Source: Nocardia aurea (lineage in GTDB: Bacteria; Actinomycetota; Actinomycetes; Mycobacteriales; Mycobacteriaceae). From it: a stretch of DNA of 64,000 nt. The stretch is from assembly GCF_003123685.1 (NCBI RefSeq), contig NZ_QCYJ01000005.1:620001-684000 (forward strand), in the 5' to 3' direction. Under the pieces are notes generated by a model that saw nothing but the letters and a program-made list of their open reading frames with translations, had not been told where the DNA came from and searched no databases. Shown one piece after another: positions 9,107-18,773 of the stretch; the stretch's first letter is position 1; the number at the start of each line of letters is the position of its first letter. The translations under genes and the position numbers were made by a program.

Positions 9107-10192
9107 CTACCCCAACGGCGTTCGCATGAGGATGACGTTGTACTGGGTGTGCACGGTGAGTAGGAAGTACAGGTCGCGCCCGGTCTGATACGGGAAGATC
9201 ATCGGGGCGTAGGCGGTAGGCAGTGACGGCGCGTCGATGAGAACGCGCGGCGGGCCCCACGGGCCTTCGGGCGCGGACGCGGTGCGCATGACCACCGAAT
9301 TCGCGGGATCGGTTGTCAGCATGACGTATTGGCCGAGGTATTCGTTCCACATCACCGACAGTTCGGCGACATCACCGACGATGGGCGCGGCGACCTTGAC
9401 GTCCGGTTTCCATTCCTTGCCGTCCCAATACTCGTAGGTGTCGAGATTGGCGATATCGGCTTCCTTCGTGCGGGAGACGAATCCGGGATTCGCGCGCCCG
9501 GCGGGTGTGCCGTACCGGTAGATGTAGCCGCCGGACTTCAGGAACGCGCTCTGCTGGAAACTCTGCCAGCCGTCGACGTTCGCGCGACGGGTGTTGGGCA
9601 ATTGCGCCCACGTCTGGCCGCCGTCACCGGAGACGGCCAGGGTGGAGAAGTTGGTGATCCATTTGCCGTGATCACCCCAGCCCTGCACCGACATCATGCT
9701 CATGTACTGCACGCCGCCGACCGAGATACCCGCGGTGGGAATGAAACTGATCTCGATGCCGGGAATCTTGGGGCTCGGCAGCGGATTCGTCACGGCGCTG
9801 TCGAAGTAGATGCCGTTCGACGGATCCTTGGTGCTACTGCGGAACAGCACATTCGACGACCAGGCCCACACACTGCCCGCGAGCAGATTCGGGACGCCGA
9901 GTCCGGCGCTGTCGCCGAAGGCGGTGAGCATATTGCCGCGGCCGTCGTCCCACATGATGCCGAGGTCGGTGCCGAGCATATTGACGTTCTGGGTCCGGTT
10001 CGGACTGTCCATCCCGGTGACCTGGAAGACCGCCTGGGTCGGCCCGGGCAGCTGCGGTAGTCCGCGCCAGCCGTTCAGACCGGGAATCGGGTTCACGTTG
10101 TTCGGGTCGGCGGCGGCGGGGCCCGCGACCCCGACAACGAGTACCACGCCGATGGCACAGGCCCTGGCGAGTGCCGACAGCGATCGTTTCAT
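9107..10192 (-). CDS. Secreted DUF4185 protein, GH183-type endo-D-arabinanase candidate (copy 1)
   Basis: The 361-residue protein has a signal peptide (MKRSLSALARACAIGVVLVV, cleaved after GPAAA) followed by a DUF4185 beta-propeller-like domain. DUF4185 was reclassified as glycoside hydrolase family GH183 after mycobacterial members were shown to cut D-arabinan of arabinogalactan and lipoarabinomannan. Conserved segments are LGTDLGIMWDDGRGNMLTAFGD, YMSMMSVQGWG, YRYGTPAGR and WNEYLGQYVML. The ATG at 10192 has AGGAGGG upstream. A close paralogue sits at 16664-17773. The enzymatic role is inferred from family, not shown. Confidence 0.82.
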   Translation of the reverse strand: MKRSLSALARACAIGVVLVVGVAGPAAADPNNVNPIPGLNGWRGLPQLPGPTQAVFQVTGMDSPNRTQNVNMLGTDLGIMWDDGRGNMLTAFGDSAGLGVPNLLAGSVWAWSSNVLFRSSTKDPSNGIYFDSAVTNPLPSPKIPGIEISFIPTAGISVGGVQYMSMMSVQGWGDHGKWITNFSTLAVSGDGGQTWAQLPNTRRANVDGWQSFQQSAFLKSGGYIYRYGTPAGRANPGFVSRTKEADIANLDTYEYWDGKEWKPDVKVAAPIVGDVAELSVMWNEYLGQYVMLTTDPANSVVMRTASAPEGPWGPPRVLIDAPSLPTAYAPMIFPYQTGRDLYFLLTVHTQYNVILMRTPLG

Positions 10193-10480
10193 TCGGACGA
10201 ATCCCTCCTGTGGCGCGGTTGCCCGCAATATTGTGCCCGTTGATCGTCGATCGGTGTGGTGTACGGCACTGTGGGGCGGGACACGTTCACCGGATCGAGT
10301 CCTTCGAGGAATCAGCAAGATCGTTCCTGGGTACTGCCTATAGTGGGCTGGAGCACAGAAGCGCGCGTCGGGCACGGGTCCGCCGGTCCTGGACTGCTCC
10401 GATGACCAGGTGAGATCCGGCACCCGTGATCTCATGCTCGGCGACGATCGGCGCGCACGGTGACGATCACGGGTGAGCGG

Positions 10481-11599
10481 ATGGATGACGACAAGACACT
10501 ACGTGCCTGGTGGCACGATCCGGTCGACTACTACTGGCTGATCCGCACCCTCTCGGCGCGTTCGGCGCTGCTCCCGCTGAAGTGGGCGATCGGTTTACCG
10601 GGGATCAGCCTGGTCGTCTTGTCCGTGGTGATCGCCGGTACCCCGTTCGGCCCCACCGGCGATCCGAGTCCGGCGACCGTCGTCGGCGTGGTCAGCGGGG
10701 CTTTGTGGACCCTGCGATGGGTGTTGTTCCCCTGGCCGGGCAAAACCGAGTCGCTACTGCTGATGGCCTTCGTCGATGTGCTGTTCACGGTCGAGTTCTT
10801 GCAGGTGACGGACCGTTTGTTCGGGGCGATGGGCGCGATTCTGTTCGTGGTGTCCGGTAGCTATCTGGCCTTCTTCCACAGCGCCAAGGTGTTGGCGGTG
10901 CACGCGGTGTGGGCGTTGTTCTCGGTGATCCTGCTGTCGACGCTGGTCGCGACCGACGGCGGCGACGTCCGATTGGCCGTGGCGACGGCCCTGCTCATGG
11001 TGGGCGCGGTCGCGGGCGCGCTGCCCGCGCTCCAGTTCATGTACTGGATTCTGCGCACCGAATCGCTGTCGGATCCGCTGACCGAACTGCTCAACAGGCG
11101 CGGCCTGGAGAATCGGCTGCCGCGTTTGATCGACGGGCACAGTTCGGTCTGCGTCATGACCTTCGATCTCGACCGGTTCAAGAGCGTCAACGACAACTTC
11201 GGGCACCGGGTCGGCGATACCGTCCTGATCCGGACGGCCAAGCGGTTGTACGCCGCCGCGGAAGCGGGTTCGGTGGTGGCGCGCACCGGCGGCGAGGAAT
11301 TCGTCGTCGCCGCGCCGATCGCGACGGCCGATGTCAGGGCCGAGGCGGAGCGACTACGTCGCGCCGTCGCCGCGACCGCCGAATCGGAGGTCGAGGTGAC
11401 GGCGAGCGTCGGCGTCGCGGTATTCGACGCGGGCGCCCACGCGGACAGTCCACGGCCCGCGCCGGAGATGCTGCTGCACCGCGCGGACGCCGCGATGTAC
11501 CGGGCCAAGGAATCCGGGGGGAATCTGGTCGTGATCGACGAATTGACGCCGCCGCTCGGTGACGAGTACCTGCCGCCGCTGTTCCCCGACGCGCGCTAG
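10481..11599 (+). CDS. Membrane GGDEF diguanylate cyclase
   Basis: The 372-residue protein has about 190 residues of hydrophobic segments (roughly six helices, 40-190) followed by a GGDEF domain that would make cyclic di-GMP from two GTP. The active-site loop reads RTGGEEF (GGEEF about 270-274), preceded by FDLDRFKSVNDNFGHRVGD and SDPLTELLNRRGLE. The usual upstream RxxD inhibitory site is not present. I choose the ATG at 10481 (GGTGAG upstream) over a GTG 21 nt earlier that lacks a ribosome site. A TATAGT at 10339-10344 may be its -10 element. Confidence 0.88.
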   Translation: MDDDKTLRAWWHDPVDYYWLIRTLSARSALLPLKWAIGLPGISLVVLSVVIAGTPFGPTGDPSPATVVGVVSGALWTLRWVLFPWPGKTESLLLMAFVDVLFTVEFLQVTDRLFGAMGAILFVVSGSYLAFFHSAKVLAVHAVWALFSVILLSTLVATDGGDVRLAVATALLMVGAVAGALPALQFMYWILRTESLSDPLTELLNRRGLENRLPRLIDGHSSVCVMTFDLDRFKSVNDNFGHRVGDTVLIRTAKRLYAAAEAGSVVARTGGEEFVVAAPIATADVRAEAERLRRAVAATAESEVEVTASVGVAVFDAGAHADSPRPAPEMLLHRADAAMYRAKESGGNLVVIDELTPPLGDEYLPPLFPDAR

Positions 11600-11654
11600 A
11601 AGTCGGTCGACCCCGCGCAGGCACCCACACAGCCCGCACCCACATGTGAAAAGA

Positions 11655-11676
11655 CCCGGAGGCAGCTGCCTCCGGG
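11655..11676. terminator. Bidirectional terminator, perfect palindrome
   Basis: A 22-bp self-complementary run (CCCGGAGGCAG then CTGCCTCCGGG) lies between the convergent diguanylate cyclase and fadE5 genes and is flanked by AAAAGA and TTTCGTT. Confidence 0.8.
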
Positions 11677-11702
11677 CCGTTTCGTTCGTACTCAGCGATT
11701 CA

Positions 11703-13538
11703 TCAGAACGCGGCTTCGTCGAGCTCCATGATGTCGTTGTCCAGGTTCGACAGGATGGCGCGGGTCGCGGTCAGCTCCGGCAGGATGTTGCGGGCGAAGA
11801 ACTGCGCCACGCCGACCTTGCCGGTGTAGAACGCCACGTCCGAACCGGTCGCGCCGTTGTCGAGCGCCTTGATCGCGACGTCGGCCTGACGCAGCAGCTG
11901 CCAGCCGATGAACAGGTCACCGACGGCCATCAGGAAGCGCACCGAACCGAGTCCGACCTTGTACAGCTCGGACTGATCCTGCTGGGCGCCCATCAGGTGC
12001 CCGGTCAGGGTCGCGGTCATGGCCTGGACATCCTCGAGCGCGGTCGCGAGCAGTTTGCGCTCGGCCTTGAGGCGGCCGTTGCCCGCCTCGGACTCGATGA
12101 ACTTCTGGATCTGCCCGGCCACGTGGGCCAGGGCCACACCGCGGTCGCGACCGATCTTGCGGAAGAAGAAGTCCTGGGCCTGGATGGCGGTGGTGCCCTC
12201 GTAGAGGGAGTCGATCTTGGCGTCGCGGATGTACTGCTCGATCGGGTAGTCCTGCAGGAAGCCCGAGCCGCCGAAGGTCTGCAACGATTCGGTCAGGTAC
12301 TGGTAGGCCCGCTCGGAACCGACACCCTTGACGATCGGCAGCAGCAGATCGTTGACGCGGAAGGCGACATCCTCGTCGGCGCCGGATACCAGCTGCGCCA
12401 CGTCGGCGTCCTGGTGGGCGGCGGTGTAGAGGTAGATGGCGCGCAGGCCCTCGGCGTAGGCCTTCTGGGTGGCCAGCGAACGACGCACGTCCGGGTGGTG
12501 GGTGATGGTGACGCGCGGCGCGGTCTTGTCGGTCATCTGGGTCAGGTCGGCGCCCTGCACGCGGAGCTTGGCGTACTCCAGCGCGTTCAGGTAACCGGTC
12601 GACAGAGTCGCGATGGCCTTGGTGCCGACCATCATGCGCGCGTTCTCGATGACGTCGAACATCTGCGCGATGCCGTTGTGCACCTCGCCGACCAGCCAGC
12701 CCTTGGCGGGCACGCCGTGGCCGCCGAAGGTGACCTCACAGGTGGCCGAGACCTTGATGCCCATCTTGTGCTCGACATTGGTGACGAAGACGCCGTTGCG
12801 GTCGCCCTTGGTGTTGGTCTCGAAGTCGTAGTGCCACTTCGGTACGTAGAACAGCGACAGGCCCTTGGTGCCCGGTCCCGCGCCCTCGGGGCGAGCCAGC
12901 ACCAGGTGCATGATGTTCTCGAACAGGTCGTCGGAATCGCCCGAGGTGATGAAGCGCTTGACGCCCTCGATATGCCAGGAGCCGTCTTCCTGCTTGATCG
13001 CCTTGGTGCGGCCCGCGCCGACGTCGGAGCCGGCGTCCGGCTCGGTCAGCACCATGGTGGCGCCCCAGTTTCGGTCGGCGATGACCTCGGCCCACTTCTT
13101 CTGCTCGTCGGTGCCGTTGTTGTAGAAGACCTGGGCGAAGCCCGCGCCCGCCGCGTACATCTGGGCGGGCGGGTTGGCGCCGAGGATCATCTCGCCGAGC
13201 GCCCAGCCGATGACGCTGGGGGCGCCGAGGCCGCCGAGCTCCTCGCGGACGGGAACCTTGGACCAGCCGCCGTCCTCGAGGGCGCGGTAGGACTTCTTGA
13301 AGGATTCCGGCAGAGTGACCGTGTGGGTCTCGGGGTCGAAGGTCGGCGGGTTGCGGTCGCCGTCGGCGAACGAGTCGGCCAGCGGGCCCTCGGCCAGCCG
13401 CCGGACCTCGCTGAGCATCTCCTTCACCGTGTCGGTGTCCAGGTCGCCGTAGGCGCCCGCGTCCAGCAGCGATCCCAGGCCCAGAACCTCGAAGAGGTTG
13501 AACTCGAGGTCGCGGACGTTGCTCTTGTAGTGACCCAT
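11703..13538 (-). CDS. fadE5: Acyl-CoA dehydrogenase FadE5
   Basis: The 611-residue enzyme oxidises broad-chain acyl-CoA to enoyl-CoA with FAD and passes electrons to ETF. It has the large-ACAD layout: N-terminal helices, a middle beta domain ([10 protein letters not shown]), a C-terminal helical domain with the catalytic base region [15 protein letters not shown], and an extra C-terminal helical extension. The opening [19 protein letters not shown] and the exact length match mycobacterial FadE5 (Rv0244c). The ATG has GGAGAG upstream. In M. tuberculosis it follows fadA2 directly; here several genes intervene. A dyad operator lies about 100-130 bp upstream. Confidence 0.95.
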   Translation of the reverse strand: MGHYKSNVRDLEFNLFEVLGLGSLLDAGAYGDLDTDTVKEMLSEVRRLAEGPLADSFADGDRNPPTFDPETHTVTLPESFKKSYRALEDGGWSKVPVREELGGLGAPSVIGWALGEMILGANPPAQMYAAGAGFAQVFYNNGTDEQKKWAEVIADRNWGATMVLTEPDAGSDVGAGRTKAIKQEDGSWHIEGVKRFITSGDSDDLFENIMHLVLARPEGAGPGTKGLSLFYVPKWHYDFETNTKGDRNGVFVTNVEHKMGIKVSATCEVTFGGHGVPAKGWLVGEVHNGIAQMFDVIENARMMVGTKAIATLSTGYLNALEYAKLRVQGADLTQMTDKTAPRVTITHHPDVRRSLATQKAYAEGLRAIYLYTAAHQDADVAQLVSGADEDVAFRVNDLLLPIVKGVGSERAYQYLTESLQTFGGSGFLQDYPIEQYIRDAKIDSLYEGTTAIQAQDFFFRKIGRDRGVALAHVAGQIQKFIESEAGNGRLKAERKLLATALEDVQAMTATLTGHLMGAQQDQSELYKVGLGSVRFLMAVGDLFIGWQLLRQADVAIKALDNGATGSDVAFYTGKVGVAQFFARNILPELTATRAILSNLDNDIMELDEAAF

Positions 13539-13638
13539 TTCGGTACTCACTCTCCGTTGAGTTGGTGCGGTCGGTTGTCTGCCGTTCCCGCCCGTTCTTC
13601 GCTCCACCGGGTAGCCGGTTTTCCGCATGCTACTCGCG

Positions 13639-13671
13639 GGTAACTTACCGATCATATTACCGGCCGGTAAT
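13639..13671. promoter_or_regulatory. Tandem operator-like dyads upstream of fadE5
   Basis: GGTAACTTACC (13639-13649) and the perfect 16-bp palindrome ATTACCGGCCGGTAAT (13656-13671) sit side by side about 100-130 bp upstream of the fadE5 start. They share TTAC/GTAA half-sites with the dyads upstream of fabG4/fadA2, the thiolase operon and etfD. Confidence 0.65.
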
Positions 13672-13834
13672 CGACTCGGCAAAGGCTGGAGCGGGGAATG
13701 TGACGTGGAAAACACCGCCACGCCGTTGCCGCGCCGAGTCTCACCTAGTAGGCCGAAGCCGTGTGAGCGCCCGGTGAGGCCCCGACACCGGGATTGTGGC
13801 CGGTCACAAGACCCCGTTGGCGATACGGTGACGT

Positions 13835-14428
13835 ATGCAGATCGAGACGAGTGCCGGGCCCGCCGAGATCGAACTCGTCAAGCCCCGTGGCGCGCGCTTC
13901 CTGTTATTGCTGACCCACGGATCCGGCGGCGGGGTCGACGCCGCGGACCTGCGCGCGGTCCGCGATACCGCGCTGGAACTGGGCGGCGCCGTGGCGCTCG
14001 TCGTGCAGCCCTACCGGGTGGCGGGCCGTCGCGCGCCCGGCTCCGCGATCGTGCAGGACGCGGCCTGGCTGGAGATCGTCGCCGCCCTGCGGAAGAAGGT
14101 GCGCAAACCGCTGATCCAGGGCGGTCGCAGCAACGGCGCGCGTGTCGCCTGCCGCACCGCCGTCGCCGCGAAGGCGCGCGGTGTGCTCGCGCTGTCGTTC
14201 CCGCTGCATCCACCGGGTAAGCCGGAGAAGACCCGGCGCGAGGAATTGCTCGCGGTCGGCGGTATCGAAGTCGTCGTGGTGAACGGGGCAAACGACCCCT
14301 TCGGCGTACCCGATCCCGCCGACGCCGCCGAAGTTCGCGTCGTACCCGGTCAGCCGCATTCCTTCCGAAGCGGATTCGATGTCATCACCGCGACGGTGCG
14401 CCCGTGGTTGGAGCGCTGGTCGCAGTAG
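13835..14428 (+). CDS. KANL3/Tex30-like alpha/beta hydrolase
   Basis: The 197-residue single-domain hydrolase has a nucleophile elbow [10 protein letters not shown] (Ser99), a likely acid in NGANDPFG (Asp154) and a histidine in QPHSF (His175). The opening [10 protein letters not shown] forms the oxyanion region. Small hydrolases of this type (dienelactone-hydrolase-like or KANL3/Tex30) have no agreed substrate. A TACGGT 5 nt before the ATG and the absence of a ribosome site suggest a leaderless message. Confidence 0.78.
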   Translation: MQIETSAGPAEIELVKPRGARFLLLLTHGSGGGVDAADLRAVRDTALELGGAVALVVQPYRVAGRRAPGSAIVQDAAWLEIVAALRKKVRKPLIQGGRSNGARVACRTAVAAKARGVLALSFPLHPPGKPEKTRREELLAVGGIEVVVVNGANDPFGVPDPADAAEVRVVPGQPHSFRSGFDVITATVRPWLERWSQ

Positions 14429-14509
14429 CCCGCGCTCGATCATGGAGCGGTCGCGCGGTGTTCGGCCCGGTCGTGGTGTTCGACTGTCCCGCTGGAATGG
14501 GCCGCCGCC

Positions 14510-15190
14510 CTATTCGATCGACGCGGCGGGTGTCTGGGGACGGGTGGCGATCACCAGGGCGTCGATCGCGTCGCGGTGTTCGGTGGGTCGGTGGATCCGC
14601 TCGGCGACGCGGATGTCGAGGTGGGCCGGGACGAGGTCGGTGACGACGTCGTCGGGGGTGAAGTGGATGGCGGGGTCCCGCGGGCCGCCGTAGCCCTCGG
14701 TGAGGTTGAGGGTGTCGTGGCCGAGGACCAGGAGGGTGCCGCCGAGGGAGAGGCGGTCGGCCGCCGCGCGCAACACGGTGCGGCGCTGGTCGGCGGGCAG
14801 GTGCAGGAACACCATCAGGATCAGTTCGAAGGGACCGCTGATCTCGGCAGCGTTCAGGTCGGTGACGTCGGCACACTGCCAGATGATGCGGCCGCGCACC
14901 GAACGCGACAGCCGGGTCGCGACGGTCCTGCCCTTGTCGACCCCGACCTGGGAGTAGTCGACCGCGTGCACCTGCCAGCCGTGGGTCGCCAGCCAGAGGG
15001 AGTTGCGCCCTTCGCCGCACGCGAGATCCAGGGCGCGCGGCAACTCGGGGGGAGTGCCGCCGGGGGTGTCGGGCAGCAGCGGGGTCGCGCGTTCCAGTCC
15101 GTACACGTGCTCGACCACCGTGGCGTTCGCGGGCGCACCCCACACCAAATCGCCCTGCGCGTACCTGGCGTCCCAATCAGCGGCCTCCAT
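14510..15190 (-). CDS. Class I SAM-dependent methyltransferase (TehB-like)
   Basis: The 226-residue Rossmann methyltransferase carries motif I ALDLACGEGRNSLWLA, an acidic end of strand 2 (AVDYSQVGVDKGR) and motif II/III ADVTDLN. The opening DWDARYAQGDLVWG resembles TehB/thiopurine-type enzymes that methylate small molecules or oxyanions. The ATG at 15190 fits the family start; an upstream in-frame start would add 22 disordered residues. The substrate is not known. Confidence 0.8.
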   Translation of the reverse strand: MEAADWDARYAQGDLVWGAPANATVVEHVYGLERATPLLPDTPGGTPPELPRALDLACGEGRNSLWLATHGWQVHAVDYSQVGVDKGRTVATRLSRSVRGRIIWQCADVTDLNAAEISGPFELILMVFLHLPADQRRTVLRAAADRLSLGGTLLVLGHDTLNLTEGYGGPRDPAIHFTPDDVVTDLVPAHLDIRVAERIHRPTEHRDAIDALVIATRPQTPAASIE

Positions 15191-15307
15191 GCTCGGAAGT
15201 CTATTGAGCGCCGGGCGTGAGCCGATGCGCGGTGCGCCGCCGCTCGGACCGTTCACGGGCAGGCCGCCGAACCGGCGGCCACGGTCATGTCCACCGGATA
15301 GGCGAAC

Positions 15308-16528
15308 TCATTCGGGCAACCACTCGACCGGTGAGGTCTCTCGTATGTGAACGAGCACGTCGAAGGCGTCGAGCAGCGCGTCCACCGTCATATTGGCCTC
15401 GGAATCCTTCGACTCGTCGTAGATCCCGCTGATGACACGCATGGCGGCCGGTTCACGCCATCGACGGGCCACCGCGTCCGGCGCTTCGGCGTGCGGGTCG
15501 ACGAAATACGCGTCGAGGTCCACGTGCCCGAGTTCGGCGTCGAGCAGGTCGGGCGCGGGGTCGGGAGCCCGCCCGGTCCCGAGATCGCCGTGATGGAAGC
15601 CCAGTGCGACCGCGACGTATCCGGTGTCGAGCCGAGCGCGCAGATGGCTGCCGGTGCTGACGAAGGCGTCCGGATCGGTGCGGCCGACGCCGACCGGGAT
15701 CGCCGAGATATGCGCGATTCCGTCCCAGTAGACGATCCGGGACGCGGCGGCCCGCTCCAGAATCCTTCGTGCCGAACGGAGTTCGTCTCCGGCGAATCCG
15801 CCGCGGCCCGCCACGCTGTTCTCGTGGAATTCCACGATCACCCGCGCGTGGTCGAGCGCCGCGTCCCGGGCCGGTGACGCGGGCAATCCGTCGAGCACCG
15901 CGTACGCGTCACGGGCGTGTTCGGCGAACGGCCGTCCCGGATGGACGCCCCGGTGCCGCTGGACGTGTTCGTCCATCCGGTGGGCGGTGCGGATCGGCGT
16001 GAGATGGGCTTCGACGGCGGGTACCAGTTCGGGCGCCGCGACGCGCAGATGGTCGAGAACCGCGTCGTAGTCGGCGGATTCCGCGTCCGGTGGTCGCACG
16101 CCGAAGATCGTGACCGGATCGTGCGGATGCTCGATGTTGTACGCGCGCAGCCACGCCATCGTCGCGATCGTCTCCGCGGTGCGCAGCGGACGCCAGGCCT
16201 GGGCGAGCACATCCTCCGGCGCACCGGTCCCGCCGCGCACATAGGCGTCGAACCGGTCGCCCGAACGCGCGCTGTCCTGGATCGCGAGCGCGCGGAATCC
16301 GTGCCGGAGCACCAGTGCTCGCAGGATCCGCTCGCGCACCCCGTAGGTCTGACGGGAGAAGCGGGTGGATTCGCCGAGGCCGACGACGGTGGCGGAGGCG
16401 AGCCGGTCGATCAGCGGGTCGAGATCGGGGCCGGTGTGATCGGCCTCGGTCGCGATGATCGCGGATGCGTTGGCGCGCAACCAGTGACGAACGGCCGCGG
16501 TGGTCTCGGGGGCGGACAGGGCGGTCAC
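15308..16528 (-). CDS. Erythromycin-esterase-family protein with altered catalytic motif
   Basis: The 406-residue protein has the erythromycin esterase/succinoglycan family fold signals: VVGLGESTRFSRQTYGVRERI near residue 50, later FHENSVAG and YWDGIAHIS. In active esterases the first motif is GE(A/N)(T/S)H; here Arg56 replaces that histidine, and the AHNxH motif is also degenerate. Macrolide hydrolysis is therefore doubtful and another role, or a lost activity, is likely. The GTG start is supported by AGGAGG 5 nt upstream. Confidence 0.78.
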   Translation of the reverse strand: MTALSAPETTAAVRHWLRANASAIIATEADHTGPDLDPLIDRLASATVVGLGESTRFSRQTYGVRERILRALVLRHGFRALAIQDSARSGDRFDAYVRGGTGAPEDVLAQAWRPLRTAETIATMAWLRAYNIEHPHDPVTIFGVRPPDAESADYDAVLDHLRVAAPELVPAVEAHLTPIRTAHRMDEHVQRHRGVHPGRPFAEHARDAYAVLDGLPASPARDAALDHARVIVEFHENSVAGRGGFAGDELRSARRILERAAASRIVYWDGIAHISAIPVGVGRTDPDAFVSTGSHLRARLDTGYVAVALGFHHGDLGTGRAPDPAPDLLDAELGHVDLDAYFVDPHAEAPDAVARRWREPAAMRVISGIYDESKDSEANMTVDALLDAFDVLVHIRETSPVEWLPE

Positions 16529-16616
16529 GGATACCTCCTGGGGTCGACGAGTGGGTCTGCGAACCCAGTCGAATACATCAACCAACCTCGAGGTCAAGCC
16601 GTACGGGGAAAACAAA

Positions 16617-16649
16617 GGACCGGTGCTCGCCCGTGGCGAACACCGGTCC
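16617..16649 (-). terminator. Terminator hairpin after the second DUF4185 gene
   Basis: A 9-bp stem GGACCGGTG/CACCGGTCC with a 15-nt loop lies just downstream of the leftward gene stop. Confidence 0.7.
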
Positions 16650-16663
16650 GGTCTCTCGTCGTC

Positions 16664-17773
16664 TCAGAGCGTGCTGCGCATGAGCACCACGTTGTACTGG
16701 CTGTGCACGGTGGTCAGGAAGTACAGGTCGCGTCCGGTCTGGTACGGGAAGATCGACGGCGCGTACGCGGTCGGGAGCTCGCGGGTGTCGATGAGCACCT
16801 CGGGCGGGCTCCACGGGCCGACCGGGGAGGAAGCGCGACGCATCACGACCGAATTGAACGCGTCGGTGGTGAGCGAGATGAACTGTCCGAGATAGGCGTT
16901 GTACATCACCGAGAGTTCGCCGACGCCGCCCATGATGGGCGCCGCGGCATTCACGTCACCCTTGCGCGACCATTTCTCGCCGTCCCAGTACTCGTATTCG
17001 CCCAGGTTCTGGATATCGTTCTCCGCGACCCTCCCGACGAACGCCGCGTTGTTCCGGCCGGAAGGGGTTCCGTATTCGTAGACGTATCCGCCGTCCTTCA
17101 GGAAAGCGTTCATCTGGAAGTTGGCGTTGCCGCCTTCGTTCGGGCGGCGGGTGTTGCCGAGATCGGCCCACGTCTCACCGTTGTCCGCCGACGCGGCGAG
17201 CCCGGAGAAGTTGGTGGTCCACTCGCCGACGTTGTCCCATGTCTTCACCGACATCAGGCTCATGTACTGGACGCCGTTCACCGCGATGCCCGCGGTCGGT
17301 ATCCGGCTGATCTCGATGAACGGGATCTTCGGGCTGGGGACGAGATCGCGTGCCTGACCGACGATGTCGCGGACGACGCTGTCGAAGTAGATGCCGCCGG
17401 AGGGGTCCTGGGTATGGCTGCGGACCAGGATATTGCTGCGCCACGCCCAGGTACTGCCCGCGAGCAGGTTCGGGACTCCGACACCCGCGGTGTCGCCGAA
17501 GGCGGTCAGCATCTCGCCCTGGCCGTTGTCCCACATGATGCCGAGATCGGTGCCGAGGACGTTGTAGGACTGGGTGTTGTTCGGGCTCGCCATGCCGGTC
17601 ACCTGGAATACGGCCTTCGTCCGGCCGCCGAGGTTCGGCAGGCCGGTCGTGCCGTTCAGCACCGGGATGGGGTTGATCGCGTTGGGGTTTGCCGCGGCAG
17701 GGGTAGTCGCCGTGAGGAGCAAAACCGTGGCACCCGCCAGAGTCGATAGCAGGATGGATGCGGTCTTGTTCAA
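16664..17773 (-). CDS. Secreted DUF4185 protein, GH183-type endo-D-arabinanase candidate (copy 2)
   Basis: The 369-residue paralogue of the protein at 9107-10192 shares long identical blocks (LGTDLGIMWD, MLTAFGD, GVPNLLAGS, PTAGI, GVQYMS, EYWDG, PYQTGRDLYFL). It has a signal peptide ending TTPAAA. The best start is TTG at 17773 with GGAGGG upstream; ATG/GTG choices further up would add a non-signal extension. The expected activity is endo-cleavage of D-arabinan in the cell wall, inferred from family. Sequence differences are spread throughout, so the duplication is not recent. Confidence 0.82.
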   Translation of the reverse strand: MNKTASILLSTLAGATVLLLTATTPAAANPNAINPIPVLNGTTGLPNLGGRTKAVFQVTGMASPNNTQSYNVLGTDLGIMWDNGQGEMLTAFGDTAGVGVPNLLAGSTWAWRSNILVRSHTQDPSGGIYFDSVVRDIVGQARDLVPSPKIPFIEISRIPTAGIAVNGVQYMSLMSVKTWDNVGEWTTNFSGLAASADNGETWADLGNTRRPNEGGNANFQMNAFLKDGGYVYEYGTPSGRNNAAFVGRVAENDIQNLGEYEYWDGEKWSRKGDVNAAAPIMGGVGELSVMYNAYLGQFISLTTDAFNSVVMRRASSPVGPWSPPEVLIDTRELPTAYAPSIFPYQTGRDLYFLTTVHSQYNVVLMRSTL

Positions 17774-17940
17774 GGTGTGCGGCCCTCCGGGGGTCTCGCC
17801 GAAGTTGGCACGATCCACAACCCCCGTTATGTGTTTCGAGCCACATTTCAGCTGGCTGGCAAATCGAGCAAATGCTAGCAGTAGAACCGACCGAATTGGT
17901 GACATGTATCCCGAATCAAACCAAAATGGCGGCTAATTCA

Positions 17941-18693
17941 TCATCGATCGCCGCGTCGACCGGCAAGCCTCACAATCAACGGCAGTTGCGTGGCGCGCTC
18001 TATCGCGAGCGTACGGCGAGTCGATGCCTGCCAGGACCGCTCGAACAGCCGTTTGGCGCCCGCGACGGCGTGCGGTGAGCGGGTGGCGATGCGGTCGGCG
18101 AGTGCTTCCGCCGTCGCGATCGGATCGTCGCTCACCTCGGTGACGAGACCGATGCGCGCGGCGTAGGCGGCGTCGACGGTATCGGCGGTCATCGTCAGCA
18201 GTAGCGCCTTGTCCATGCCGACGAGCCGGGAAAGCGTGGCGGCGCCGGTCATATCGGGCACGAGTCCGTGCCTGGCCTCCATCACCGAGAATTCGGCATC
18301 GGGGGTGGCGAAACGGATGTCGGCGGCGAGGGCGATCTGGAGACCGCCGCCGAAGCAGCGGCCGTGCACCGCCGCGATCACCGGTACCGGAAGTCGACGC
18401 CAGGCCCAGCAGGCTTCCTGGAAGGTGTTGGTGCCGCGCCAGGGCAGCGGGATGAAATTCCGCGCCATCGCGAGCGGATCGCCGGTGGCCTTCGCGACGT
18501 CGAGACCGCTGCTGAAACTCGGGCCGTTGCCGGAGAGGATGACCGCGCGCACGCCGTCGCGGCGTCCGACGGTGCGCGCCGCGTCGACGAGACCTTCGAG
18601 CATGCCGATCGTCAGGCCGTTGTGTTTGTCCGGCCGATCGAGGGTGACGTAGGCGCGGTCGTCGTCGAATCGCACGGCGATATGGGAATCCAT
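17941..18693 (-). CDS. Enoyl-CoA hydratase/isomerase family protein (crotonase)
   Basis: The 250-residue crotonase shows the oxyanion-hole motifs SFSSGLD and HGRCFGGGLQIALAADIRFA. The position of the second catalytic glutamate is filled by Asp in GLVPDMTG, as in dienoyl-CoA isomerase-like members, so isomerase rather than hydratase chemistry is possible. It is divergent from the thiolase operon across a region holding a 26-bp palindrome, so both may respond to the same regulator. Confidence 0.85.
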   Translation of the reverse strand: MDSHIAVRFDDDRAYVTLDRPDKHNGLTIGMLEGLVDAARTVGRRDGVRAVILSGNGPSFSSGLDVAKATGDPLAMARNFIPLPWRGTNTFQEACWAWRRLPVPVIAAVHGRCFGGGLQIALAADIRFATPDAEFSVMEARHGLVPDMTGAATLSRLVGMDKALLLTMTADTVDAAYAARIGLVTEVSDDPIATAEALADRIATRSPHAVAGAKRLFERSWQASTRRTLAIERATQLPLIVRLAGRRGDR

Positions 18694-18773
18694 TCCCGGA
18701 TATTACCCGTGAGTCAGTTTTATCGACCGTGACTATTGCCTGTTCCCGCCCCGCTCTGCTGTACTCGAACCCG

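Noticed and set aside
11559..13643. A 694-codon open frame on the plus strand
   Set aside because: Antisense of fadE5, with shadow composition and no family resemblance.
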